Translations under genes and position numbers: made by a program | The notes under the pieces: generated by a model | Databases searched by the model: none | What the model saw: only the letters and a program-made list of their open reading frames with translations | What the model was told of the DNA's origin: nothing | Source of the DNA: an uncultured Chlorobiaceae bacterium | GTDB lineage: Bacteria; Bacteroidota; Chlorobiia; Chlorobiales; Chlorobiaceae | Length of the DNA stretch: 45,673 nucleotides | Assembly (NCBI GenBank): GCA_903994635.1 | Contig: CAJEXQ010000016.1 | Coordinates: 1 to 45,673, forward strand | Reading direction: 5' to 3' | Shown here: piece by piece, positions 8,840-16,415 of the stretch | How positions within the stretch are numbered: position 1 is the first letter of the stretch | Layout: every line of letters begins with the position of its first letter

Positions 8840-11695
8840 TTACACATGGCGCACGGGTAACAAATCATTAAGAGCTACAGCAACATCTGTCAGTTTAATC
8901 GGCTTTTTCAGAAATTTGCTTATGCCATAACAGCTGGAGAGCGTCGCGGGATAGATATCCTTTCCATAACCAGTCATGAGGATTACTGGTATTCTGGGTT
9001 TGATTTTGTGCAGTTCTTCGGCAAGTTCGAGTCCGTTTATTTCAGGCATGAACAGGTCGGTAATGAGAAGGTCAAATCTTACAGGATTCTGCCTGAACAG
9101 TTTTAATGCCTGCAGCGGAAAGTTTAGCGCATGCACGGTGAAACCGATTTTGGTAATTAATTCCTTCATTGTTTGGAGCAAAACCGGGTCGTCATCTACC
9201 AGGAGTATGCGTCCGTGTCCGTTTCCTTGATTTTTTTTAATTGTTGAGTTTACAATCCGATCATTAACTGCCGGAAGATAGACCTTGAATGAGCTTCCTT
9301 TTTCCTGCTGTGTCTCCACGGAAATCGTTCCATTAAAGCTTGTAATAATGCCATGAACAACGGCAAGACCGAGCCCACTTCCTTTGTTACCAGGTTTAGA
9401 AGTAAAAAAAGGCTCAAATATACGTTCCACTGTAACGTCATCCATACCTGTTCCGGTATCAGAAATGCTGAGTTGTAAATAATAGGTTTCTGCCTGAAGA
9501 TCGATATGCTCTGTTTGGAGGCAAGTGTCGGAATTAATCTCTTTAAGTTCAATGGTCAGCAATCCCCCAGATTTTTCCATTGCCTGCAATGCATTGGTGC
9601 AAAGATTGATAATTACCTGATGGATTTGTGATGAATCAGCGAGAATATTTCGGCAATTCTTATCAATATATTGGACAATTGTTATCGAGGGAGGTATTGA
9701 TGGCCGGAGAAGCTTCAGTGCTTCAATAATAACGGCCTGAACACTCACAATAGTTTTCGTATTTTCTTGTACCCTGCTGAAGATCAGGATCTGTGAGACA
9801 AGATGCTTCGCTTGCACGGCAGCCTGACTGATTTCATTAAAATATTCATACCGTTTTTTCGTTTCTATCAGTTCTAACATCCCAAGTTCAGCAAGCCCGA
9901 GTATGGGAGTGAGAATGTTGTCAAGGTCATGCGCAATGCCACCCGCGAGCGTTCCAATAGATCCAAGATGCCGTGATTTACGGAGATTCGATTCCAATTG
10001 CTTTTGTTTCTCCTCCGCCCTTTTTCTTTCAGTTACATCAAGAACTATTCCAGAATAAACGTATACTTTTCCGTCGGAATCTTTAATCGGATTTCCTTTT
10101 GACATCAACCAGCGAATTTTTCCATCAGCATCTTGAACTCGCCATAAGCCGTTGAATTCGCTGCCCCTTTTAACTGCGTCCATGACAGCTTGTTCAACCT
10201 CGTCCCTGTCTTTCGGGATAATGGTTACTAACCAGTTTTCCATTGAAGGCTCACAGCTCTTCGGCTCGAGTCCGTAGAGCTTCCATAATTCATCTGACCA
10301 AACATTGATATTTGTGCTCAGATCATACTCCCAAAGACCTGCATTGGTCGCAGCCGCTATGAGATGCATCCGTTCATTGCTGGCAAGAAGCGCCACCTGA
10401 AACTCCTTACGTTCGGTAATATCATTTATGATGGAATAAAGCAGAGACATGCCAGCGAGAGTAATCGGAGCGCTGAAAACTTCGACATCACGGACTGAGC
10501 CGTCAGCCCGGCAATGGCGGAAGGTAAAAACATTTCGTTTTTCGTGGCGGGCCAGTTCCATTTCTGATTTTACCTCTTGCTCTGTCAACATGTTGATCTG
10601 ACTGATTTTCATCTGGCATAATTCAGCCTGCTCCCAGCCGTAGAATGTTACTGCTGCTGGATTGGCATCAACAATCCTGCCATCTTTCGGATCAATGATC
10701 AGCATCACTGTTTGTTTGTTCTGAAACAAACTCCGGTAGCGAGACTCACTTTGACGCAGCTCATCCTCAGCCAGTTCCCATGCATTACGATTTCGCAACG
10801 TCGTAATGCCATACGCCAGATTGTCAGCCAGATCCACAAGAAGTTTCGTCTCCTCAGCATTAAAGGCTTCAAACATCGGGGAATAAATAGTTAATGCTCC
10901 AAACACCTTGTCATCAGCTTTCAGCGGCAAGCTCTGAGCGGAAGTGTAACCTCGCTTTATTACGTCTTGACGCCACGGTGCACATTCCGGGTCTGCTAAC
11001 ATGTTCCGTGTAGAACATGGCTGGCCAGTACGGATTGCTCTTCCTGTTGGCCCTCGCCCACGTTCGATATCGGCCCAGGAGATCATAAGCGTTTCGAGAT
11101 AACCATCCTCAAAACCGGTTTGAGCAACCGGGCGTACACTTTTTCCCTTGTCATGTTCTGCATAACCAACCCAAGCCATGCGATTTCCACCGGTCTCAAC
11201 AACAATGCGGCAGATCTCACCCAACAAAACCGTTTCACTCTCAGCATGAAGAAGCGCCTGATTGCAATTGCTGATCGCCAGAAGTGTACGGTTCAACTTG
11301 AGAAGTTCATCCTCTGCCTGCTTACGATCGGTGATATCACTAACGGTACCAACCATACGTACAACTTTGCCATTTTCACCGTGTTCAACAAGGCGGCATC
11401 TACTTTCTACCCAATGAACCACGCCATCCTTTGAGATCATCCTGCAGGTGACGGTCAACATCTCATTTTTATCCTGAAATGGCACTTGCTGTGCGAAGAA
11501 AAATTTTTGATGATCATCGGGGTGAATAATCATTCTAATAAATGCGGTATCGAATTCCGAAGCGCCTGGAGAGTAACCGGTAACTTCGTAAAACCACGGG
11601 CTTAAGTAAATCCACCCGGTAATCAGATTCCAGTCCCAGAAGCCCTCGTTTGCAGTACTTAGGATCAGTTTTAGTCTCTCCGTGTCTGTATTCAT
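8840..11695 (-). CDS. PAS/GAF-domain hybrid sensor histidine kinase with C-terminal receiver
   Basis: The 951-residue protein has no membrane segment and should be a soluble sensor. In order it has a PAS domain (about 5-125), a GAF domain (about 150-300), two more PAS domains (about 310-435 and 440-565), and a dimerisation domain whose phosphorylated histidine lies in GGIAHDLDN. An HATPase domain follows, with DTGTGMDD and KGSGLGLAVVHG. The receiver is at the end (ILLVDDDP, phospho-acceptor Asp in LLITDLFMPE, Lys in FLKKP). Several PAS-PAC linkers (VSDITDRKQAE, INDITERKEF) are visible. Signals could be redox, light or small molecules; none is identified. There is no adjacent response regulator, so it probably acts through a distant partner or phosphotransfer protein. 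Confidence 0.92.
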   Translation of the reverse strand: MNTDTERLKLILSTANEGFWDWNLITGWIYLSPWFYEVTGYSPGASEFDTAFIRMIIHPDDHQKFFFAQQVPFQDKNEMLTVTCRMISKDGVVHWVESRCRLVEHGENGKVVRMVGTVSDITDRKQAEDELLKLNRTLLAISNCNQALLHAESETVLLGEICRIVVETGGNRMAWVGYAEHDKGKSVRPVAQTGFEDGYLETLMISWADIERGRGPTGRAIRTGQPCSTRNMLADPECAPWRQDVIKRGYTSAQSLPLKADDKVFGALTIYSPMFEAFNAEETKLLVDLADNLAYGITTLRNRNAWELAEDELRQSESRYRSLFQNKQTVMLIIDPKDGRIVDANPAAVTFYGWEQAELCQMKISQINMLTEQEVKSEMELARHEKRNVFTFRHCRADGSVRDVEVFSAPITLAGMSLLYSIINDITERKEFQVALLASNERMHLIAAATNAGLWEYDLSTNINVWSDELWKLYGLEPKSCEPSMENWLVTIIPKDRDEVEQAVMDAVKRGSEFNGLWRVQDADGKIRWLMSKGNPIKDSDGKVYVYSGIVLDVTERKRAEEKQKQLESNLRKSRHLGSIGTLAGGIAHDLDNILTPILGLAELGMLELIETKKRYEYFNEISQAAVQAKHLVSQILIFSRVQENTKTIVSVQAVIIEALKLLRPSIPPSITIVQYIDKNCRNILADSSQIHQVIINLCTNALQAMEKSGGLLTIELKEINSDTCLQTEHIDLQAETYYLQLSISDTGTGMDDVTVERIFEPFFTSKPGNKGSGLGLAVVHGIITSFNGTISVETQQEKGSSFKVYLPAVNDRIVNSTIKKNQGNGHGRILLVDDDPVLLQTMKELITKIGFTVHALNFPLQALKLFRQNPVRFDLLITDLFMPEINGLELAEELHKIKPRIPVILMTGYGKDIYPATLSSCYGISKFLKKPIKLTDVAVALNDLLPVRHV

Positions 11696-12002
11696 GTATT
11701 TATCACTTTTACTGAACTTGCATAAGTTGAAGTACGATGTTGTGACCGATTTTGGAATGTTGATTGAGACTGGAAGCGGGAACCATCGAAATGGGAATCA
11801 AGTGGAATGCCTGCCGAAGCTGATGCCGAAGAAGAAAAACCATTGAAATATCTGCATTAATTCAATAGTAACCCCCGCACGGTACTAACCCCCCCTCAAA
11901 GTATGCTAAAAACAGTGGGAAAAGAAAGAGCACGACCAAAACCAAAAGCGGCCAGAGCTCCTCAGTCTGGCCTGGTAATCAACAAAATGGAGAAAACACA
12001 CC
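11696..12002. other. Intergenic region between the kinase and the Nif11-like gene
   Basis: About 300 bp without a supported gene. It holds the kinase upstream region and, near 11950, the terminator of the Nif11-like gene. A 66-codon plus-strand frame (11903-12103) runs antisense to the Nif11-like gene, is rich in Pro, Lys and Arg, and looks spurious. Confidence 0.6.
11945..11975 (-). terminator. Intrinsic terminator downstream of the Nif11-like gene
   Basis: Read on the minus strand, GGCCAGA and TCTGGCC (plus positions 11950-11956 and 11966-11972) form a seven-bp stem with a nine-base loop. The sequence that follows is GCTTTTGGTTTTGG. It lies about 30 bp beyond the stop of the small gene on that strand, supporting that gene as a transcribed unit. 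Confidence 0.65.
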
Positions 12003-12218
12003 CTACCCCGACCAATTCTCATACCCATGTGGCTGTGATGTATAAGGACAACTACCCTCTTTCTTATAGTTCTCCATCAGAATTTCCCACTCTGCTTGTT
12101 TAATCTCGTTGATCGTACATGAAAACCCCGAGTGACGTATAAATTTTGTGACATTGTCGCAGAATTCACTGTCAGAATGGAGCTTTTCAATAAACATCTT
12201 CGCCTGTTCAAGAGACAT
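12003..12218 (-). CDS. Nif11-like leader peptide family protein (candidate RiPP precursor)
   Basis: The 71-residue product begins MSLEQAKMFIEKLHSDSEF, the typical opening of the Nif11 domain (compare MSxEqakxFLexlxxdxxf), and continues through GFSCTINEIKQAEWE, the second conserved helix. Nif11-type peptides are leader domains of ribosomally made, modified peptides, or stand-alone small proteins of unknown role, frequent in cyanobacteria and nitrogen fixers. The short tail after the helix (about 18 residues, with C57) could be a core. It lacks the double-Gly cleavage motif of many precursors. Other cysteines are C20 and C34. I use ATG at 12218 because the conserved motif starts there; a TTG 51 bp upstream is in frame. 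No modification enzyme or transporter is adjacent. Confidence 0.7.
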   Translation of the reverse strand: MSLEQAKMFIEKLHSDSEFCDNVTKFIRHSGFSCTINEIKQAEWEILMENYKKEGSCPYTSQPHGYENWSG

Positions 12219-12507
12219 ACCCACCCCCGCTTGTCTAAAAATTATAAAAAGCGCATAGACAACTAACAAAAATGTAACAACAGGCGGTGTGAATTAGTTT
12301 CTTTAACTCTCGATTTATTGTAAAAATATCGGAAATTGATGGGTGTAAGTGTGGTAATGCAAAGGGGGAGATCTGGTGTGAGTTTGGTGGGCAGCAAAAA
12401 GGAGCACATGAAAAGTCCGGCTTGATACCATTGAATCAGGTATTCTGTTGATTTGAAGCATGTTTTTATCCATATATTGATTTTTTTGCCAAATGACCTG
12501 TTAATGG

Positions 12508-13341
12508 ATGATGACCAAAAAAATTATGAATGAACGTTTTTTCCTGAAACTCCTCCTTGCTCTTTTTTCGGCACTTGTTGCAGCCGAGTTGTTTTTAGTG
12601 TTGCTGTTTGGTCTCAGGCTTGAGCTGATTCTTCTCTGTTTTATCATGGCAACGGCCTTTACAGGGATTGCTATTGTTGTTCGCCTTTTGTCGCAGCAAC
12701 GGGGTGAGGTTGATTCTGTTTCAACACGGCGTGCAAGGGAAAAGCGTAATGATATCATGCGGGAACGGCTCAGGGAGTATAGTGTTGATGAGGAGTTTCT
12801 TGGCGCAGAAACTTTCAGGAACGTAAGAGGGGACTCTCCGGCAGCTCCGATGTCTGAAACGCAGAGAAGCACCAGCCCGCCAGCAGTTGAGACCGTGGTA
12901 TCGGTTGAACAGGCAATCAGGGTTCACGCAGAAATGTATGGAGGGCTTGGGCTGTTGCTTCAGATGATGGAAAAGATTGATGATACCTCTTTTGGTCGGC
13001 TGGTGAAAAAAGCCGGTTTTGGTGAGCTTTCCCGGGAGGAGGTGATGCTGAAGATCACACTCATGGTTGCTGAGGAGTCTCCTTCGATGCGGGGTGTTGC
13101 CGAAAGTGACCAGGAGCGCTCCTGTATTCTTGAGGGGTATTCCATGGAGAGGGAAAGTTTTGACGACTATATCCGGCGCAGTATGAACGGTGCAGAAGGG
13201 GATGCCGAGTGCGCAGATGGTTTTTCGGTTAAACTTGACGGTGCAGCTCTTTCACGGGCAAGCGGGACACCTCCGGCAGATTTTTCTCATGATCCCGCCT
13301 TAATTATATCGAGCCTGAAGAGAGCTGGAGCAACGTCATGA
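12508..13341 (+). CDS. Uncharacterised membrane protein coupled to a TrmH-family gene
   Basis: I do not recognise this 277-residue protein. Two hydrophobic segments near residues 12-34 and 38-61 suggest an N-terminal membrane hairpin. A charged linker (RRAREKRNDIMRERLREY) and a low-complexity Pro/Ser/Thr stretch follow. A soluble domain of about 100 residues (about 130-230) then begins VSVEQAIRVHAEMYGGLG and is rich in acidic and helical sequence. The stop overlaps the next start as ATGA, so translation of the two genes is probably coupled. That suggests constant co-expression with the RNA methyltransferase rather than proving a shared function. ATG codons at 12508 and 12511 are both possible. 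Confidence 0.6.
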   Translation: MMTKKIMNERFFLKLLLALFSALVAAELFLVLLFGLRLELILLCFIMATAFTGIAIVVRLLSQQRGEVDSVSTRRAREKRNDIMRERLREYSVDEEFLGAETFRNVRGDSPAAPMSETQRSTSPPAVETVVSVEQAIRVHAEMYGGLGLLLQMMEKIDDTSFGRLVKKAGFGELSREEVMLKITLMVAEESPSMRGVAESDQERSCILEGYSMERESFDDYIRRSMNGAEGDAECADGFSVKLDGAALSRASGTPPADFSHDPALIISSLKRAGATS

Positions 13342-14129
13342 AACCGGTTGCGTTAAGCAAGGCCAGGCTCAAACAGTTTGTGAAACTGCATCAGAAAAAG
13401 TTCAGGGATCAGGAGGGACTTTTTATGGCTGAAGGGCTTCGCACGGTGAGAGAACTTTGCCTGAACCTGCCCGAGGGAGAGATGCTTGTTGCCCTGCTGA
13501 TCAGGGAGGGTGAAGTTGAGGCTGCCTCTTATGCCCAGCGGTACAGGGAAAAAGTTTTTTCGGTTACCGACAGAGACTCTTCACAGCTTGCCCAGACCTC
13601 CACATCACAGGGGATTTTTGGCGTTTTCCGCCAACAGCGAAAGGATGTGCATGAAGCGGAGGTGAAGCCGGGGCGATCGCTCATTATTGCTCTTGATGAA
13701 GTTCAGGATCCGGGGAATGTGGGCACGATACTCAGAACAGCGGTCTGGTTCGGGGCTGATGCCATGCTGTGCAGTGCCGGAACTTCCGACCGGTACAATG
13801 CAAAAGCCGTACGCTCATCTGCAGGGAGTATTTATGCCATTCGCCATTCAGGGGTTGAGCATCTTTGCCTTGAGCTCAGGCGGCTGCAGAAACAGGGTTA
13901 TGCTGTTGTCTGTTCATCCCTCGATGGAAAGGATTTCAGGGAGTTCCCTGACAGGCCTGAAAAAATAGTGCTGGTGATTGGTAATGAAGCTAACGGTATC
14001 ACTGATCCAGTGAGAGCCGTGGCTGACAGGCTGGTGCGCATACCCAATATTGGCAGCAGCGTGCGGGTCGAATCCCTCAATGCCTCCGTGTCAGCCGCTA
14101 TTTTGATTGAACGGCTGACGCTGGGCTGA
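13338..14129 (+). CDS. TrmH/SpoU-family RNA 2'-O-methyltransferase
   Basis: The 263-residue protein has the SpoU knotted-fold motifs in order: motif 1 in LDEVQDPGNVGTILRTAVWFG (about 118-138), motif 2 in LVIGNEANGIT and motif 3 in VRIPNIGSSVRVESLNASVSAAIL. An N-terminal substrate-recognition domain (about 1-100, with LFMAEGLRTVREL) resembles that of rRNA-directed members such as RlmB and TsnR-like enzymes. It should transfer a methyl group from S-adenosylmethionine to a ribose in rRNA or tRNA; the exact target is not evident. It overlaps the upstream gene by four bases and converges on terC with a two-base gap. Confidence 0.9.
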   Translation: MKPVALSKARLKQFVKLHQKKFRDQEGLFMAEGLRTVRELCLNLPEGEMLVALLIREGEVEAASYAQRYREKVFSVTDRDSSQLAQTSTSQGIFGVFRQQRKDVHEAEVKPGRSLIIALDEVQDPGNVGTILRTAVWFGADAMLCSAGTSDRYNAKAVRSSAGSIYAIRHSGVEHLCLELRRLQKQGYAVVCSSLDGKDFREFPDRPEKIVLVIGNEANGITDPVRAVADRLVRIPNIGSSVRVESLNASVSAAILIERLTLG

Positions 14130-14131
14130 TT

Positions 14132-14887
14132 TCAGGCATTGTCGCCGTCAATATTCATGGTTGGATGAAGATGTACAGGCTTCGCGGCTTTTTTGCGAAG
14201 CCGGATATTCAGCATCTCAACCGAGATAGAGAAGGCCATGGCGAAGTATATGTACCCTTTTGGAATTTCAAACCCGACACCTTCGGCAAGCAGGGTAACA
14301 CCGACCAGGATGAGGAAACTCAGGGCAAGCATTTTAATGGTCGGGTGCGCTTCGACATAGTCGCTGATTGCTTTGGCACCCAGCATCATGATGCCGATGG
14401 AAATCATGATTGCGATGACCATCACCTGAACATCATCGGCAAGGCCAACCGCAGTAATGACCGAATCAAGCGAAAAGACTATGTCGATAACGGCAATCTG
14501 CAGCATCGTAAAGATAAAGTTGCTGCCAGAGCCCCCTTGTTTTGTCTCTTCTTCGCCTTCAAGACTCTGGTGGATCTCCTGGGTACTTTTCGCAAGCAGA
14601 AAGAGCCCTCCTCCAAGAAGAATCAGGTCACGCCCTGAAAAAGTGTGGTGAAACAGGGTAAAGAGATCGTTTGTCAACCCCATAACCCAGGTTATTGAGA
14701 GCAAGAGGGCGATTCTTGTCAGCATGGCAAGTCCAAGTCCGATAACCCGACCCTTGCCTTGTTGCTCTTTCGGCAGACGCCCAACGATGATCGAAATGAA
14801 AATGATATTATCTATGCCAAGAACAATCTCCAGAGCCGTCAATGTCGCCAATGCAATCCATGCTTCTGGCTGCGTGATCCATTCCAT
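14132..14887 (-). CDS. TerC family integral membrane protein
   Basis: The 251-residue protein has about seven membrane segments. It shows the TerC pattern of acidic residues within them, notably LEIVLGIDNIIFISI near the start and AVIDIVFSLDSVITAVGLAD in the middle. TerC proteins are named for tellurium resistance but many are manganese exporters. I looked for a yybP-ykoY manganese riboswitch upstream and saw no convincing one. It is transcribed alone, divergent from the outer-membrane barrel gene. Confidence 0.9.
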   Translation of the reverse strand: MEWITQPEAWIALATLTALEIVLGIDNIIFISIIVGRLPKEQQGKGRVIGLGLAMLTRIALLLSITWVMGLTNDLFTLFHHTFSGRDLILLGGGLFLLAKSTQEIHQSLEGEEETKQGGSGSNFIFTMLQIAVIDIVFSLDSVITAVGLADDVQVMVIAIMISIGIMMLGAKAISDYVEAHPTIKMLALSFLILVGVTLLAEGVGFEIPKGYIYFAMAFSISVEMLNIRLRKKAAKPVHLHPTMNIDGDNA

Positions 14888-15207
14888 AAAAAGTCAGATT
14901 AGCGGTAACAGTTATTGAATAAAATTCGTTGTTCGGGGATAATGTACGGAACGGATTGCGTTTGGCAAAACAACGCTTAATCGCTTGGTAAAAAGTCATT
15001 CCGTAATTCCGCATTGAGCTTGAATCATGAGTGCTTTGGCTATTATTACGGAATCAATTACTGTGGAGCGCTTATCCGGCGGTGTCGTGCAGCTTTTTTT
15101 GTAATGAAAAGAGATGACTGCCAAGGCTTGGCGGTGTTGCAGCAATATGTTACTTTTACTGCAAGATTTGCTGAGTCATGTTTTTTATATAAAATAATGA
15201 ACCAATA
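14888..15207. other. Divergent intergenic region between terC and an outer-membrane protein gene
   Basis: This 320-bp region contains copy A of a dispersed repeat (14996-15076) and must hold promoters for both flanking genes. A 64-codon frame at 15014-15208 overlaps the repeat, resembles nothing I know and is probably not a gene. Confidence 0.6.
14996..15076 (+). repeat. Dispersed intergenic repeat, copy A
   Basis: The stretch starting TCATTCCGTAAT and ending ATCAATTACTGTGGAGCGCTTA aligns, with a few substitutions and small gaps, to the reverse complement of 31830-31915. It also contains ATTCCGTAAT (14998-15007) and its inverse ATTACGGAAT (15045-15054). Both copies lie in divergent intergenic regions. 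Confidence 0.75.
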
Positions 15208-15768
15208 ATGAAAAAAACAGTTGCAGGAGTTGTGGTTGGGCTTATGGCGTTGGCATTTTCTGCTCCTTGTGCCAGTGCCGCAATGCCTTATGTGAGTGGG
15301 TCGACGGGTTATGCCGCGCTGGATGATTCAAGCATTACTCCGAGGTCTTATGATTCCGGGCCCAGGTTTTCCGGAGCAGTTGGTCTTGATGGTGCGTTTT
15401 ATCGCCTTGAAGCAGAATTTGGAAGCCAGCAAAACAAGGTTAAGTCCAGTGTCAAGGAAGTGTCGATGAGTACCTATATGGCTAAATGCTACTATGATAT
15501 AGAGCTTCCCCTTGCACCAGTCAAGCCTTTTCTTGCAGCGGGAGCAGGTTTTGCGAATATTGATGAAGATAATGGGTTTGGCAGTATTGTGGGTGACAGG
15601 GTGTTAGCTTGGCAGATTGGTGCTGGAGTTGGATTCAGTATTTTTCCCTTCGTAACTCTTGATGTGCAGTATCGACATTTTGCGACTTCCGATACTGAAT
15701 TGGGTGCAGGTCAAAAATATAGTATCAGTTCGAATAATGTGGTGCTTGGTCTGCGAGTCGGGTTATAA
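15208..15768 (+). CDS. Outer-membrane beta-barrel protein (OmpA-like porin fold)
   Basis: The 186-residue precursor has a clear signal peptide (MKKTVAGVVVGLMALAFSAP, cleavage expected after CASA-AMP near residue 24-25). Alternating strands typical of a small eight-stranded barrel follow, with glycine-rich turns such as AAGAGFANIDEDNGFG and an aromatic strand LDVQYRHFAT. It ends in VVLGLRVGL, like outer-membrane proteins. It should sit in the outer membrane; its ligand or role is unknown. The start has no strong ribosome binding site, and TAATG joins it to a doubtful upstream frame. Confidence 0.8.
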   Translation: MKKTVAGVVVGLMALAFSAPCASAAMPYVSGSTGYAALDDSSITPRSYDSGPRFSGAVGLDGAFYRLEAEFGSQQNKVKSSVKEVSMSTYMAKCYYDIELPLAPVKPFLAAGAGFANIDEDNGFGSIVGDRVLAWQIGAGVGFSIFPFVTLDVQYRHFATSDTELGAGQKYSISSNNVVLGLRVGL

Positions 15769-15831
15769 AACCAAGTGTGCTGACTTTATTGATACTCTTG
15801 CTATTAACCGATAAACGAGGGAGTGGGAGCT

Positions 15832-16305
15832 ATGCCTATCCGCAAATTGAGAGAGTTTCTTGACAGTCACGCCGTCAGGTATTTTGTAGTCAGCCACTCT
15901 CCGGCCTATACAGCGCAGGAGATAGCTGCATCTGCACATGTTCCAGGCAAAGAGCTGGCCAAAACGGTGATTGTCACGATTGCCGGGAAGCTGGCAATGG
16001 TTGTATTGCCAGCTTCCCGGCAGCTTGATTTTGAGCTATTGCGCGGAGTGACCGGAACAGGGGAGGTGCAACTTGCCAGCGAGAAAGAGTTTGTTGATCT
16101 GTTTCCAGAGTGTGAAATAGGTGCAATGCCTCCCTTTGGCAACCTTTATGGCATGGAGGTCTATGTCTCTGAAGAGCTTGAAGAGGATGATGAGATTGCC
16201 TTCAATGCCGGGGCTCATACTGAACTGCTTCGGCTCTCTTATGAACATTATAAACGGTTGGTTCACCCCAAAGTTGCAAAGCTCTCTCGTGCTGCTGTGA
16301 AGTGA
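15832..16305 (+). CDS. YbaK/EbsC-family aminoacyl-tRNA deacylase
   Basis: The 157-residue protein matches the YbaK/ProX editing-domain family, which hydrolyses mischarged aminoacyl-tRNA in trans. Conserved features are SPAYTAQEIAASAHVPGKELAKTVIV (about 22-47, with the catalytic-site lysine) and the glycine-containing MPPFGNLYGMEVYVSEEL. I chose ATG at 15832, preceded by GGGAG; a GTG at 15823 is in frame. Which tRNA it edits cannot be told. A perfect 18-bp inverted repeat lies inside the reading frame (15981-16022). Confidence 0.85.
   Translation: MPIRKLREFLDSHAVRYFVVSHSPAYTAQEIAASAHVPGKELAKTVIVTIAGKLAMVVLPASRQLDFELLRGVTGTGEVQLASEKEFVDLFPECEIGAMPPFGNLYGMEVYVSEELEEDDEIAFNAGAHTELLRLSYEHYKRLVHPKVAKLSRAAVK
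15981..16022. repeat. Perfect 18-bp inverted repeat inside a coding sequence
   Basis: TGCCGGGAAGCTGGCAAT (15981-15998), a six-base loop GGTTGT, then the exact reverse complement ATTGCCAGCTTCCCGGCA (16005-16022). It encodes AGKLAMVVLPASR in frame. No T-run follows, so it is not a standard terminator. Confidence 0.9.
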
Positions 16306-16415
16306 ACAGGAGTGATATGATTGATATATCTCAGGGAGAAATGTTACTTTTGGTTCATGATTGGCAGTTGGGAAGGCAGTAAACAGCATGATTGCAGTGT
16401 GGTAAGGATGTGGTT

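Noticed and set aside
11903..12103. A 66-codon plus-strand frame overlapping the Nif11-like gene
   Set aside because: Its composition is unlike a protein, and the opposite-strand gene has a family match and a terminator.
14888..14995. Possible manganese (yybP-ykoY) riboswitch ahead of terC
   Set aside because: I could not find the conserved paired loops; only an ordinary AT-rich leader is visible.
15014..15208. A 64-codon frame before the outer-membrane barrel gene
   Set aside because: It overlaps the dispersed repeat and shows no motif or ribosome binding site.
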